A DNA stretch of 64,000 nucleotides from Brachyspira pilosicoli P43/6/78 (GCF_000325665.1 NC_019908.1:1612001-1676000); one strand, 5' to 3'; positions 29,946 through 39,593 are shown, counted from the stretch's first letter. A program made the numbers and translations. Notes: generated by a model not told the origin, from the sequence alone.

Positions 29946-30065
29946 TTTTAAAATACTTTATACTTGTTTCAAAAGTACTTGAGAAAATTAGTTGAAAAAA
30001 ATAAAAATAATTTTACTTACAAAACAATATTTTACATGTTGTATCATTAATTATTTTAGTATATA

Positions 30066-30250
30066 AAAATGCAGTTCTTCGCGAAGCGTATCCGAAGGAT
30101 ATGAGGTTCTTTTATACCAATACCATACCTAAAGGGTACTCCTTTCAGTCGCAGGCACTTCCTTCGGTCGTCCGGAAGGACTCCCCCTTTGGTCGTAAAA
30201 GAACTGGGGTCGTGTACCCTAAGGGCACGCTTCGCAGGGGGCAAAGCCAC
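30066..30250. repeat. Repeat B with several nested palindromic modules
   Basis: Flanks read aaaaatgcagttc at the left and gggggcaaagcc at the right, the ends of a B unit. Between them are an M module at 30078-30106 (ttcgcgaagcgtatccgaag), another at 30211-30237 (accctaagggcacgcttcgc), and additional short palindromes such as tccttcggtcgtccggaagg. Long open frames crossing this DNA on both strands are repeat artefacts, not genes. Together with the A-B copy at 30328-30510 it fills the 790-base gap between tsaC and rseP; the rest is AT-rich. Confidence 0.85.
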
Positions 30251-30327
30251 CACAAAATAATAAAAATAAAAAAAGCTAAAAATTTTCAATATATTCTGAA
30301 ATAACTACATTTTGTTATATGATTTTT

Positions 30328-30510
30328 TTATTCAACTTTTTCCAGCCGCAAAAAGTTGCAAAAAGTGCAAGTGTTTTAACTTTGTATATTTGGAATATGT
30401 ATTAAATATAACGTAATACCTAAATCTGAGCTAAAAAATGTAGCCTTTTTGCTTCTTTGTGGCAACAAAAGAAGTGGGGGTGTGGGGGCTAGTCCCCACA
30501 AATAATTAAA
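30328..30510 (+). repeat. Composite repeat A-B (forward)
   Basis: A unit 30328-30370 (ttcaactttttccagccgca, aaaagttgcaaaaagtgcaa), ~65 bases of AT-rich spacer, B unit 30436-30505 (tagcctttttgcttctttg ... caaaagaagtgggggtgtgg). Reverse-complement match to 16411-16588. Confidence 0.88.
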
Positions 30511-30735
30511 ATAAAAACAAAATAAATATTTATTAATTTAGTTTTGAAACAAGTCTATTAATTTATATAAAAAATAAATTTACATAATTCCTATTGAAAT
30601 ATATTAAAAATAATATATCATTTTTCAAATTTAAAAAATATTAAAACATTAGTATTGAAATATTTTATTGTGTATTATATACTTATTAGTAATAATTCTT
30701 AATAAATATAGTATTTAATATAAGGAGGCTAAAAA

Positions 30736-32112
30736 TTGAGTTGGATAGGTGCTATTATATTATTAAGTGTACTTGTATTTGTCCATGAAATGGGGCATTT
30801 ACTTGCTGGTTTGGCTGTAGGCATAAAGGCTGAAGCTTTTTCAATAGGATTCGGACCTATAATATTTAGAAAAACTATAAAAGGAATAGATTTTAGATTC
30901 TCTATCATACCATTTGGAGGATACTGTAAGTTTAAGGGAGAGATGTCAGAAGACGGAAAAGTGGAAGATGATGATTTTATAAGCATGTCGCCTTTAAAAA
31001 GAATCATAGTATATTTTGCAGGACCATTTTTTAATTATTTATTTGCTTTTTTGCTTCTTGTTATATTAGTATCAATACCTTCTACAGTGGATTTATATTC
31101 ACCAACTATAAGCGTATTTAAAGATGCTAGATATATGCATGCCAAATCTGGAAGCACATTAGCTTATGAATATGGCATGAAAAGCGGAGACACTATTACT
31201 GCTGTAAATGGAACTAAAGTTAATTATGATAATGATGTATTAAAACTTATAAATGAAGAAGCAGTACAAAAAAATGCAGACAACATCAAATTCACATTAA
31301 ACAGAAAATCTGCAGAAAGCGGAAATATAGAAAAAGTAAATGTATCTATACCTTCTGTAGAAATATTAAAAGCATTAAGCGGTGAGAGAGCATTAGGCTT
31401 TTATTTCGGCGGTGATTTAATTATAAAAAATGTAGTTAAAGGTTCTGCTGCTGAGGAAGCTGGTCTTCAAAATGGAGATAAGATATTAGCTGTAAACAAT
31501 ATAAATGCTGATAATATAGCAGATTTCAGACCTCTTATAATGGATAATGCTTTAAATAAAATTACAATCACTGTTTTAAGAGACGGCAAAGAGATAACAA
31601 GAGAAGCTATACCAAGACCTGTAGAATCAAAAAACGGTACTTATGGAAGCTTAGGCATAGAGTTTATGAGCACACCTATAAAGGTTGAAAAAATAGAGGG
31701 TACACCTTTTCCAAAATCTATACCAGAGGCTTTTAAAGAGACTGGTAAATATATTGTTTCTTATGTAAATGGATTAAAACTTTTATTTACAGGAAAGCTA
31801 TCAGTAAGAGAAAATTTGGGAGGACCTGTAAGAATAATACAGCTTTCTTCTCAGGTAATATCTGTTAGTGTTGACAGAATTAGAACTATATTGTCTTTTA
31901 CTGCTACTATAAGTTTAATATTATTTTTAATGAATCTTTTGCCTCTTCCTGTTGTAGACGGAGGTATGATAGTATTTTCTTTTATAGAGCTTGTAATGAG
32001 AAGACCAATCAATAGAAGCGTACTTACAAAAATACAAGCTTTTGGTGCAGCATTTTTAATAACGCTTGCTATATTTATAACAATAAACGACATCACTCAA
32101 ATATTTAAATAA
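30736..32112 (+). CDS. rseP: RIP metalloprotease RseP (site-2 protease)
   Basis: 458 residues. Starts with TTG at 30736, chosen because AAGGAGG lies 7 bases upstream and MSWIGAIILLSVLVFVHEMGH is the correct N-terminus. Zinc site His17-Glu18-x2-His21 in the first TM helix; second conserved block FNYLFAFLLLV; two periplasmic PDZ domains (about 125-200 and 210-290); C-terminal TM segment with NLLPLPVVDGG supplying the third ligand region. It cuts transmembrane anti-sigma factors and signal peptides. The usual neighbours (dxr, cdsA, uppS) are absent. Confidence 0.95.
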   Translation: MSWIGAIILLSVLVFVHEMGHLLAGLAVGIKAEAFSIGFGPIIFRKTIKGIDFRFSIIPFGGYCKFKGEMSEDGKVEDDDFISMSPLKRIIVYFAGPFFNYLFAFLLLVILVSIPSTVDLYSPTISVFKDARYMHAKSGSTLAYEYGMKSGDTITAVNGTKVNYDNDVLKLINEEAVQKNADNIKFTLNRKSAESGNIEKVNVSIPSVEILKALSGERALGFYFGGDLIIKNVVKGSAAEEAGLQNGDKILAVNNINADNIADFRPLIMDNALNKITITVLRDGKEITREAIPRPVESKNGTYGSLGIEFMSTPIKVEKIEGTPFPKSIPEAFKETGKYIVSYVNGLKLLFTGKLSVRENLGGPVRIIQLSSQVISVSVDRIRTILSFTATISLILFLMNLLPLPVVDGGMIVFSFIELVMRRPINRSVLTKIQAFGAAFLITLAIFITINDITQIFK

Positions 32113-32137
32113 ATGAAGGTTTAAAATAAAAAATAGA

Positions 32138-32173
32138 TAAAAGAGAGTCTATATTTAATAGATTCTCTTTTTT
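32138..32173 (+). terminator. Rho-independent terminator after rseP
   Basis: AAAGAGAGTCTA-TATTTAA-TAGATTCTCTTTTTT hairpin with T-run, 26 bases after the stop; the A-rich left arm could also serve the convergent VOC gene. Confidence 0.85.
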
Positions 32174-32201
32174 ATTTATAAGATTATTTATAAGATTAAT
32201 T

Positions 32202-32588
32202 TTAAACTGTTATCTCTACTCTATTATTTTCTATATCAAGTATAACACTCTCATAATAGCCGTCGCCTGTTACTCTAGGATATGATAATATTTTAATACC
32301 GTCTTTTTCAAACAAATTAGTTAAGCTATCAACTCTCTCCTTGCTTCCAACCGATATAGCAATATGAGCAAATCCATAATATTCTTTATTTTTATCCAAA
32401 TCATTAATATCATTTCTTTTCATAATCTCTAATCTAGAGCTATTATCTTCAAACTCAAGAAAATAAGATTCAAAACATTTTTTTGTATTAACATATTTAT
32501 CGCCGCATTTGCAATTAAAATATTTTATGTAAAACTCTTTCATCTTTTCAATATCTTTAGTCCAAATAGCAATATGAGATATTTTCAT
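32202..32588 (-). CDS. VOC (glyoxalase/bleomycin-resistance) superfamily protein
   Basis: 128 residues, one VOC domain made of two beta-alpha-beta-beta-beta modules. Metal-site positions are recognisable: His5 in KISHIAIWTKDIEKMKEFY, Glu in SRLEIMK, His in GFAHIAISVGS and Glu in NRVEITV. The spacing matches small lactoylglutathione-lyase-like enzymes, but the substrate is not predictable. Ribosome site AAGGAGC. It lies 19 bases downstream of the VWA gene on the same strand. Confidence 0.88.
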   Translation of the reverse strand: MKISHIAIWTKDIEKMKEFYIKYFNCKCGDKYVNTKKCFESYFLEFEDNSSRLEIMKRNDINDLDKNKEYYGFAHIAISVGSKERVDSLTNLFEKDGIKILSYPRVTGDGYYESVILDIENNRVEITV

Positions 32589-32607
32589 TTTATGCTCCTT
32601 AAATTAA

Positions 32608-33759
32608 TTATGATATAACATCATTTACATACTGAGCTAATTTATTTGGTGTTATGGCAGCTACTTTAGCACCAAGTTTAGAGAGTTTTTGAGCAGCATT
32701 TTTATCATACGATTCATTACATTCATAATCTAGTGCCGTTAATATAAAAATCTTACTCCTTGCCTCAATAATGCCCTTTACACTATTATGCATACATTTA
32801 TAATCATTGCTGTCTTCCAAATCGCTTATAAGCAAATATATAGTCTTATCTGGAATAGTTGTAATTTTTTTAGCATATTCCAAAGCATTAACAATATCAG
32901 TTCCGCCTCCTAATTGAACCTTTAAAAGAGTATCCACCGGGTCTTTAACATAATCAGTAAGATCAACTATTGAAGTGTCAAATATAATAAGCTTCACAGA
33001 TAAATAAGGCAAATTAGCAAATATTGACGCCATTATAGAAGAATATATAACGCTATCAAGCATAGATCCGCTTTCATCTACAAGTATTATAATATGCCAA
33101 GGATTGTAGTTTTTTATATTGTTATTAAAATAAAGTTTATCTACAAATATTGTGTTATCTTGAATATTATAGTTTTTTAAATTATGTCTGATTGTTTTTT
33201 TTACATCAAGATTTTTAAACATTTTTTTTTGCATTGTATAAGAATGAGGAAGCTTCTTACCATAAAAAACTTTTTTAATATCTTGTTCCATTTTTCTTTT
33301 TAGTTTTTCTACAATATCTCTTACTATTCCATATGCAAGTTTTTTTACATTAGAATCCATCATATCTCTGAATGTTAGAATATTTTTAAGAAGTTCCATA
33401 TTAGGCTCCATTTCCTTTAAAATATTCTCATCTGTAATCATCTCAGTTAGATTATATTTATTTAGCGCATGAGTCTGCATAATCTGAACTGTTTCTTTTG
33501 GAAAGAGTTTTCTTATCTTAGAAACCCATATCGGCACAGTTAAATTGCTTTTATTTTTACCGCCCTTTGTTGTTGTACTATTATCATCATTATAATAACC
33601 ATCTTCTTGTGAATATTCTCTGTCATACAAAAAATTTAGAGTTTCATTAAGTTCAGATAATCCATTTTGCAATTCAATATTATTATCTGCGAAATCTCCG
33701 AGTATAAGACGCCATCTATTTAGAGTGTTATTTTCGTTATTATTATCTAATTTTATCAT
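32608..33759 (-). CDS. VWA-domain protein of the MoxR-DUF5682-VWA system
   Basis: 383 residues. N-terminal helical region with LNRWRLILGDFADN and VPIWVSKIRKLFPKETV, then IVRDIVEKLKRKM and KKTIRHNLKNY, hallmarks of the VWA component that accompanies DUF5682 and MoxR-type ATPases. C-terminal von Willebrand A domain with the MIDAS residues DESGS in HIIILVDESGSMLDS, GGGTD in KVQLGGGTDIVNAL, and the later SDLEDS. Such proteins act with AAA+ ATPases in complex assembly; the target is unknown. The natural partner gene DUF5682 (20250-22588) is 10 kb away in opposite orientation, and this gene starts 90 bases from the right inverted repeat. See findings. Confidence 0.9.
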   Translation of the reverse strand: MIKLDNNNENNTLNRWRLILGDFADNNIELQNGLSELNETLNFLYDREYSQEDGYYNDDNSTTTKGGKNKSNLTVPIWVSKIRKLFPKETVQIMQTHALNKYNLTEMITDENILKEMEPNMELLKNILTFRDMMDSNVKKLAYGIVRDIVEKLKRKMEQDIKKVFYGKKLPHSYTMQKKMFKNLDVKKTIRHNLKNYNIQDNTIFVDKLYFNNNIKNYNPWHIIILVDESGSMLDSVIYSSIMASIFANLPYLSVKLIIFDTSIVDLTDYVKDPVDTLLKVQLGGGTDIVNALEYAKKITTIPDKTIYLLISDLEDSNDYKCMHNSVKGIIEARSKIFILTALDYECNESYDKNAAQKLSKLGAKVAAITPNKLAQYVNDVIS

Positions 33760-33847
33760 ATTTATTTTTTATATTGATATTATTTTATATAATACTAAAA
33801 ATTACTGAGTTTGTCAATTTTTATGAATATATTATAGTTTTTGTTTT

Positions 33848-34075
33848 ATTCAACTTTTTCCCGCGTACGAGCTGTACCACCTTGCCGCACGGTAATGTTA
33901 TGCTTTAATTATAACTTCTTAGTCGTGCGGGGGAGTGCCTTTTAATGTACAATTAAATTATAAAATTTATAATAAAAATGCAGTTCTTTTATACCAATAC
34001 CGAGTAGGTACCTTGCCGCAGGCACGCAGAGCGTCGGCAAAAGAAGTGGGGGTGCGGGGGCTAGTCCCCTCAAAT
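33848..34075. repeat. Long composite repeat, right inverted copy
   Basis: A-unit start (attcaactttttcccgcg), C4 element, B-like end (aagaagtgggggtgcggggg). Inverse of 22641-22912 without the two M insertions. With 34136-34226 it fills the 616-base gap before the M15 peptidase gene; I see nothing else there except AT-rich DNA. Confidence 0.88.
33885..33930. repeat. Short repeat C, copy 4 (46 bp), nested
   Basis: ccgcacggtaatgttatgct ... tagtcgtgcgg; reverse complement of C3 with one difference. Confidence 0.7.
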
Positions 34076-34135
34076 AAAAAACTAAAAAAATATCTTTTAT
34101 AAAATTAAAAGTTTTCAATATATATAATAAGTTTT

Positions 34136-34226
34136 TTATTCAACTTTTTTATTGTTCTTTTTCCCGCCTTAGCTGGACTTCGTCAAAGTTTTCACCCTTC
34201 GGGTACGCTTCGCGAAAGTGCAAATA
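34136..34226. repeat. Repeat A interrupted by inserted modules, including M
   Basis: attcaactttttt and gttctttttcccgcc at the left, aaagtgcaaata at the right. The middle holds ttagctggacttcgtcaaag and an M module at 34191-34216 (cacccttcgggtacgcttcg). The uninterrupted A unit is about 45 bases. Confidence 0.8.
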
Positions 34227-34375
34227 CTAAAGCTTTATACTTTCATTATATCTATTAGCAAACAATAGTCATTACAAATAATAAAAAAACTAATTTTTTA
34301 TAAATTTGAGAATATTTAGTTTTTATAAAAATACAATAAAGATAATTTAAGAAATATACTTTTTAATGCTATTAA

Positions 34376-35470
34376 TTAATATAAACCGTATTCTTTTATG
34401 AGTCTGTAAAGCTCTTCTTCATCTTCTTTTATTCTGTTGTATATTATAAGTTCTGGTCTATACTCGAAATGCACAGTGTCATAGTTATGCCATTTACCGC
34501 CCCAAATAAATCCGTACTTCTCAAAAATTTTTATAACCTCTTTAGGCGGATTCCATCTATCATTAAAAGGAACAGCATACCACTCTTTATTGTTTACCCT
34601 AGTCCAAGCCCAGTATATTTGCTTGCCGTTACTTCTCTTAGGAAGAGTATCAACAGCAACTCCATAACTATGATAGCTTCTGCTTGCACTTTTTGATATT
34701 ATTTTCCATACATATCCGCTAACTGTTTTTAATGATGCTAAATAATTTTTTACTTGAACATTAGTTTGAGCCATAGATTTAACTTCTACACTCGCATTGG
34801 AAAGAGGCTCTACTATATAATCATGTATGCTAGTTCTATATCCTAATATGCTTACAGTTTTTATATGCCTCATCATAGTCTTAGGCGAAGAACCATCATA
34901 AAGTGTATTTAAAAATGTATTATTAATAATTTTTTTGTTATTAATTCTTCTTTTATAATATTCTTGAAGCTCTAGAGTTCTTTCAGGTGTGGCCTTTTGT
35001 ATAACAGGAAGACCATTAACAGGATATGAATAAAAACCAAAACTTATATAATTATCAGCATTAGATATATCTTCATCTGTTAAAAGCTTGCCGTCAGCCC
35101 AGTTAAACCAAATATCATCTAAATAAAATCCTATCTCACCATTTCTTATTATAGGCTTTGATATTCTATTAGAATAAGCTAAATGCAAAGACAAAATCTC
35201 TAATACTCCGTCTTTCATGCTTACACTGTTAATAAGTCTCTTTTTCTCTTCTGCTCTTTGTTTTTCCATTGAGAAGCTTTCCATATTTGCAGAGATATTA
35301 GTTGTATAATTAAAATATACTCCTACAATAGAAGCAACAGAAAGCACCATTATAATAATAACAGCAAATAATATAGAAATATGTTTAGTAATTTTTTTAA
35401 TAAGAAAAGTAAGTAAGATTAATAGAAAAAGAATAGCTACTATAATTAAAAGATATTCAAAACCTGCCAT
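34376..35470 (-). CDS. Membrane-anchored M15-family (VanY-like) metallopeptidase
   Basis: 364 residues. Two N-terminal TM helices (about 5-25 and 31-53), a periplasmic stalk with a charged helix, and a C-terminal D-Ala-D-Ala carboxypeptidase/endolysin-type domain. Zinc ligands are visible: His and Asp in SRSYHSYGVAVDTL and the second His in WGGKWHNYDTVHFEYRP, with the usual WGG-W block. Likely trims peptidoglycan stem peptides in the periplasm. No clear ribosome site. It follows a tRNA-Val gene on the same strand. Confidence 0.88.
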   Translation of the reverse strand: MAGFEYLLIIVAILFLLILLTFLIKKITKHISILFAVIIIMVLSVASIVGVYFNYTTNISANMESFSMEKQRAEEKKRLINSVSMKDGVLEILSLHLAYSNRISKPIIRNGEIGFYLDDIWFNWADGKLLTDEDISNADNYISFGFYSYPVNGLPVIQKATPERTLELQEYYKRRINNKKIINNTFLNTLYDGSSPKTMMRHIKTVSILGYRTSIHDYIVEPLSNASVEVKSMAQTNVQVKNYLASLKTVSGYVWKIISKSASRSYHSYGVAVDTLPKRSNGKQIYWAWTRVNNKEWYAVPFNDRWNPPKEVIKIFEKYGFIWGGKWHNYDTVHFEYRPELIIYNRIKEDEEELYRLIKEYGLY

Positions 35471-35504
35471 ATACTAAAAAATAATTTAAACATTTAGAAG
35501 ACTT

Positions 35505-35577
35505 TGGGCGATGACGGGTTCGAACCGCCGACCTAGTGCTTGTAAGGCACCCGCTCTCCCAGCTGAGCTAATCGCCC
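35505..35577 (-). tRNA. tRNA-Val (anticodon UAC)
   Basis: Minus strand folds as a full cloverleaf: acceptor GGGCGAT/ATCGCCC, D arm GCTC-AGCTGGGA-GAGC, anticodon arm GGTGC-CTTACAA-GCACT (anticodon TAC at loop positions 34-36), T arm with GTTCGAAC. The discriminator base is A. The 3' CCA is not encoded (AAGT follows), so it must be added after transcription. The two wobble pairs (G27-U43, G50-U64) are acceptable. Confidence 0.96.
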
Positions 35578-35706
35578 TCATGTTTTAAGACTTAAATATA
35601 TTAGCATATACCTTAAAAAAAGTCAAGCGTATATTAAATCTTTTTAACACAAAAACAAAGCCTAACTTATAAACTTAAAAAATTATGATTCATTCTCGGA
35701 AATAAT

Positions 35707-36264
35707 CTATAATTCTTTAGCTTTTTTAAGCATATCAATATACGCTCTTGTTTCTATATCTTTTTCGTCTATGCCTATTTCTTTTAATATCGCTTTTAAC
35801 TGACAAACCTGATTTTCTACACTCTCTTCACTATTTAAAAACTCTATCTCTACAAAATCACCTAAACCTTTTATTTTCGATACTTCCACTAAAGAGTTTT
35901 TATATGTAAAAGCATAACCTTTCTTCTCTTTTCTCACATACTCTCTGTAGCCTTGAAGAGATGATAAAAAATTAATTATAAATCTAGCGTTTTTCTTACT
36001 TACTTTTAATTCTATCTCATCATTAACTTCTACGCCGTCTATTAATTTTCTGTCTTTAGAGCAAAATGTATAGCCTCCATGTTCTACCCTAAGCCTAATG
36101 CAGTTTTTTAATTTTATATCATCATTTAAAATATCATCTTTTTTAGCATAATATATATCTTTTTTAAAATACTTCTTTTTAAATCTTGCATTCTTATAAA
36201 GAAAACTTAAAGTATTTTCAAAATCTCTAATATATGCTTTTATTTCTATTTCATTATTAACCAT
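35707..36264 (-). CDS. CYTH-domain protein (triphosphate tunnel metalloenzyme / CyaB-like)
   Basis: 185 residues from the ATG at 36264, chosen because it places the diagnostic NEIEIKAYI (ExExK) at the N-terminus; the frame is open to 36300. Other tunnel residues: NCIRLRVEH, CSKDRKLIDG, NDEIELKVSK, GYAFTYKNSLVEVSKI and GLGDFVEIEFL. The family includes class IV adenylate cyclases and tri(poly)phosphatases acting on thiamine triphosphate or polyphosphate; which activity applies cannot be told. Confidence 0.85.
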   Translation of the reverse strand: MVNNEIEIKAYIRDFENTLSFLYKNARFKKKYFKKDIYYAKKDDILNDDIKLKNCIRLRVEHGGYTFCSKDRKLIDGVEVNDEIELKVSKKNARFIINFLSSLQGYREYVRKEKKGYAFTYKNSLVEVSKIKGLGDFVEIEFLNSEESVENQVCQLKAILKEIGIDEKDIETRAYIDMLKKAKEL

Positions 36265-36324
36265 AACTATTATTATATTTAATATATAATAAATTGTCAA
36301 AAAATAATTAATAATAATATTTAT

Positions 36325-37488
36325 TTATAGCCCCAATGTATTTTTAATTAAAAAAGCAACAGTTATTCCCAAATAGTTACCGCAAACACCTCCCATAATT
36401 CCCATTATAATTGCAATAGACATCAAAGATTTCCACTTTGCTCCTCCAGCAACTAAAGCAGAAGTAGGTCCGTCCCAAACAGCAGCAACTGTAGCTAATA
36501 AAACATATTGATATTTTATCTTTAATATCCTTGAAACAACCCATTGAAAAATCATAGAAAATATTATAATTAAAGCACAGAATATTGTTATATAAAATGT
36601 TGAACTTAAAAAACCTTTTAAATTAATTGTAAGACCCAACACTGTCAAAAAAAGAAGTGAAAAGAAAAGACCTAAATCATTATTGCCTCTAAGCTTTCTT
36701 ATAAAAGGAAATCTTGATAATATTAAAGAAACTGTACTTATTAAAATTAATCTAGCAGAACCTTTAACACTATCAGGAAAATATTGACTTACAAAAGTTG
36801 AAGCAGCAACTATTATCATTGCTATTGCTATTAATGAAGAAATCTCTTTAATGCTCCATTCTTTGCTTCCTAAAAACTCCCCCTGTCCATCATCTTTTGC
36901 AAGTTCTTCTTCTGTAAAAGAATAAGGCCAAATTTTATTAAACTGTTTTGATGCTTTTAATATAGGAGGAAGAGACATATAAAAAATAACAGCAGGTGTA
37001 CCAACCACATAATCAGCAGCATTTGCAGCAGCTATTGCTTCTCTGCTGGTTCCTAATGCAGTAGCTATAGCAGTTAAATTTGGGCTTCCTCCTGTATAGC
37101 TTCCTACAAACATTCCAGCAACTTTCCAACCATCTTCTATTTCTTTTGCAAATATTAATCCAAAAAGAAAAGCCAAAAAAGAAACACTAAGAACAGAAAC
37201 AAGCATAGCCACAAAAGGCTCTCTTGATAATTTTAGTAAAGCCTTAATATCAACCCCCATAAGTATTATAGAAATTGATAAAGGCACACAATATGTAAAA
37301 AATACTCCATATACATTATGATCAACAGGAGTTAAGCCTACATTCGTACAAAATATACCCAATAATATAACGCTTAAAGCAGGACCTAAAATCCTACCTA
37401 ATTTTATTTGCTGCCCTAATAATGCAAGCGATGTTATTAAAAAGATAATAGCTAAAATACTAGCATCACTTTGAAAAAATGAACTCAT
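36325..37488 (-). CDS. DUF819 family membrane transporter
   Basis: 387 residues with about ten TM helices. Conserved segments of the family: LGQQIKLGRILGPALSVILL, the GSYTGGSPNLTAIATAL block and AANAADYVVGTPAVIFYM, repeated in second-half form VWDGPTSALVAGGAKWKSLM. The internal duplication and the discontinuous helices resemble sodium-coupled symporters. Substrate unknown. AAGAGG ribosome site. Confidence 0.88.
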   Translation of the reverse strand: MSSFFQSDASILAIIFLITSLALLGQQIKLGRILGPALSVILLGIFCTNVGLTPVDHNVYGVFFTYCVPLSISIILMGVDIKALLKLSREPFVAMLVSVLSVSFLAFLFGLIFAKEIEDGWKVAGMFVGSYTGGSPNLTAIATALGTSREAIAAANAADYVVGTPAVIFYMSLPPILKASKQFNKIWPYSFTEEELAKDDGQGEFLGSKEWSIKEISSLIAIAMIIVAASTFVSQYFPDSVKGSARLILISTVSLILSRFPFIRKLRGNNDLGLFFSLLFLTVLGLTINLKGFLSSTFYITIFCALIIIFSMIFQWVVSRILKIKYQYVLLATVAAVWDGPTSALVAGGAKWKSLMSIAIIMGIMGGVCGNYLGITVAFLIKNTLGL

Positions 37489-37703
37489 AAAAACCTCTTA
37501 TATTTTTTTATTTTTACACAATATTAATAATATAGGATATTTTTATATTAATTTCAAATTTACGCTAATTAATATACTATTTTTTATTTATAAACAAATA
37601 ATATATAACAATATTAGCTAATTTTTATATTAGATTTGCTATATTGAGCATATATACACACTATAATATATATTATAATATAAAATTAACTCGTATTTAA
37701 CAA

Positions 37704-37732
37704 TTGATTTTTATACTTATATATAATATAAT
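37704..37732 (+). promoter_or_regulatory. Sigma-70-type promoter upstream of aspS
   Basis: TTGATT at 37704-37709, 17-base spacer, perfect TATAAT at 37727-37732, 69 bases before the ATG. The rest of the 313-base gap (37489-37801) is AT-rich without other structure that I can see. Confidence 0.65.
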
Positions 37733-37801
37733 AATTGTATTTATTAGAATTAAAATAACTATATTTTATAGTCAAGTAAATAATTTTAAAGAGGAATTAA
37801 T

Positions 37802-39565
37802 ATGCGTTTTAAAAGTGCCTATAATGGAATTTTAACAAAAAATGATATTGGTAAAGAAGTTAAATTAGCTGGTTGGGTCTTAAGAAGAAGAGACCATGGC
37901 GGAGTAATATTTGTAGATTTAAGAGATAGAACAGGTTTTGTACAAATAGTATTCAATCCTGAGATAAGCAAAGAAGCACATAATAACGCTCAAGATTTAA
38001 GAAGCGAATATGTTATAAGTGTTGAAGGTAAAGTAAGAGCAAGAAGCGAAGAGATGATTAACCCTAAAATTCCTACTGGTGAAATAGAAGTTATGGTTGA
38101 AAAAATGGAGCTTCTTAATACTTCTGAAACTCCTCCTTTCTTACTTGAAGATGATATTGATACTGGTGAAGATATAAGATTAAAATACAGATATTTAGAC
38201 TTAAGAAGAACTAAAGTATTCAACAACCTATATAAAAGATTTGAAATTACTAATGCTTTTAGAAAACATTTAGCTGACAATGGTTTTATAGATGTTGAAA
38301 CTCCTATATTAAACAAAAGTACTCCTGAAGGTGCTAGAGACTTCCTTGTTCCTTCAAGATTAAATGCTGGAGATTTTTACGCATTGCCTCAGTCTCCTCA
38401 AATATTCAAGCAAATACTTATGATTGGCGGTTTTGAGAGATATTATCAAGTTGCTAAATGTTTCCGTGATGAGGACTTGAGAGCTGACAGACAGCCTGAG
38501 TTTACTCAAGTTGATATTGAAACTTCTTTCCTTAATACTGATGAGTTTTTATCTATTATGGAGAAAGTTGTTTCTAATATAGTTAAAGATGTTTATAATA
38601 TAGATTTAAAAACTCCATTCCCTAGATTAAATTATTATGATGCTATGGAAATGTATGGAAGCGATAAGCCTGATACTAGATTTGAATTAAAACTTATTAA
38701 TGTTGAAGAGGCTGTTAGAGGCTGTGATTTTGCAGTATTCAAAAATGCATTAGATAACAAATTTATAATAAGATGTTTGAATGCTAAAGGCGGAGTTGAT
38801 AAATTAAGCAGAAAAGATATTGATGACTTTACTAAATATGTTGGTATATTTGGTGCTAAAGGTCTTGCTTGGATGAGAGTTACTGAAAACGGACTTGAAT
38901 CTAACATTGTTAAATTCTTCTCTGAGGAAAATCAAAAGAAAATATTAGAAGTTACAAAAGCAGAGAAAGGCGATTTACTATTCTTTGTTGCTGATACACC
39001 AAAAGTTACATTTGATGCTTTAGGTAATTTAAGATTAAGAGTTGCTGAGAAGTTAAATTTAATAGATAAAAACAAATTAAACTTCTTGTGGGTAGTAGAG
39101 TTTCCATTATTTGAATATGACCACAAAGAAAAGAGAATATCAGCTACTCACCACCCATTTACTGCTCCTGTACCTGAAGACGTTGCTATACTTGAAAGCG
39201 AGCCTCTAAAAGTAAGAAGTGATACTTATGACTTAGTATTAAACGGTAACGAAATAGGCGGAGGCGGTCAGCGTATATATGACAGCAAAGTACAAGCTAC
39301 TATATTCAAACTTTTAGGCATAGATGAAGAGAAAGCTAAAATAAGATTTGGTTTCTTACTTGATGCTTTAAAATATGGTGCTCCTCCTATGTGCGGTATG
39401 GCTTTTGGTATAGACAGAGTTATAATGTTATTACAAAAACAAGACAGCATAAGAGAAGTTATAGCATTCCCTAAAACTCAGAAGGGACAATGTTTGATGA
39501 GCAGCTGTCCTTCTACTGTTGATGCCGACCAATTAGAAGAGCTTCATTTGAGTATAGAAGAATAA
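37802..39565 (+). CDS. aspS: Aspartyl-tRNA synthetase
   Basis: 587 residues, the normal bacterial length. N-terminal OB-fold anticodon-binding domain (KLAGWVLRRRDHGGVIFVDL), class II catalytic core with motif 1 around NAFRKHLADNGFIDVETPIL, motif 2 FRDEDLRADRQPEFTQVDIE, the GAD insertion domain in the middle, and motif 3 GMAFGIDRVIMLL. Charges tRNA-Asp with aspartate. AGAGGA ribosome site; a terminator follows. Whether it is discriminating or also charges tRNA-Asn is not settled here. Confidence 0.98.
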   Translation: MRFKSAYNGILTKNDIGKEVKLAGWVLRRRDHGGVIFVDLRDRTGFVQIVFNPEISKEAHNNAQDLRSEYVISVEGKVRARSEEMINPKIPTGEIEVMVEKMELLNTSETPPFLLEDDIDTGEDIRLKYRYLDLRRTKVFNNLYKRFEITNAFRKHLADNGFIDVETPILNKSTPEGARDFLVPSRLNAGDFYALPQSPQIFKQILMIGGFERYYQVAKCFRDEDLRADRQPEFTQVDIETSFLNTDEFLSIMEKVVSNIVKDVYNIDLKTPFPRLNYYDAMEMYGSDKPDTRFELKLINVEEAVRGCDFAVFKNALDNKFIIRCLNAKGGVDKLSRKDIDDFTKYVGIFGAKGLAWMRVTENGLESNIVKFFSEENQKKILEVTKAEKGDLLFFVADTPKVTFDALGNLRLRVAEKLNLIDKNKLNFLWVVEFPLFEYDHKEKRISATHHPFTAPVPEDVAILESEPLKVRSDTYDLVLNGNEIGGGGQRIYDSKVQATIFKLLGIDEEKAKIRFGFLLDALKYGAPPMCGMAFGIDRVIMLLQKQDSIREVIAFPKTQKGQCLMSSCPSTVDADQLEELHLSIEE

Positions 39566-39593
39566 AAGAAAATTAATAAATACATAAATTAAT

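Noticed and set aside
30056-30304. Two overlapping open frames (67 and 77 residues) on opposite strands between tsaC and rseP
   Set aside because: Both are translations of repeat B and its nested palindromic modules; the same DNA recurs without an open frame elsewhere, and there is no ribosome site.
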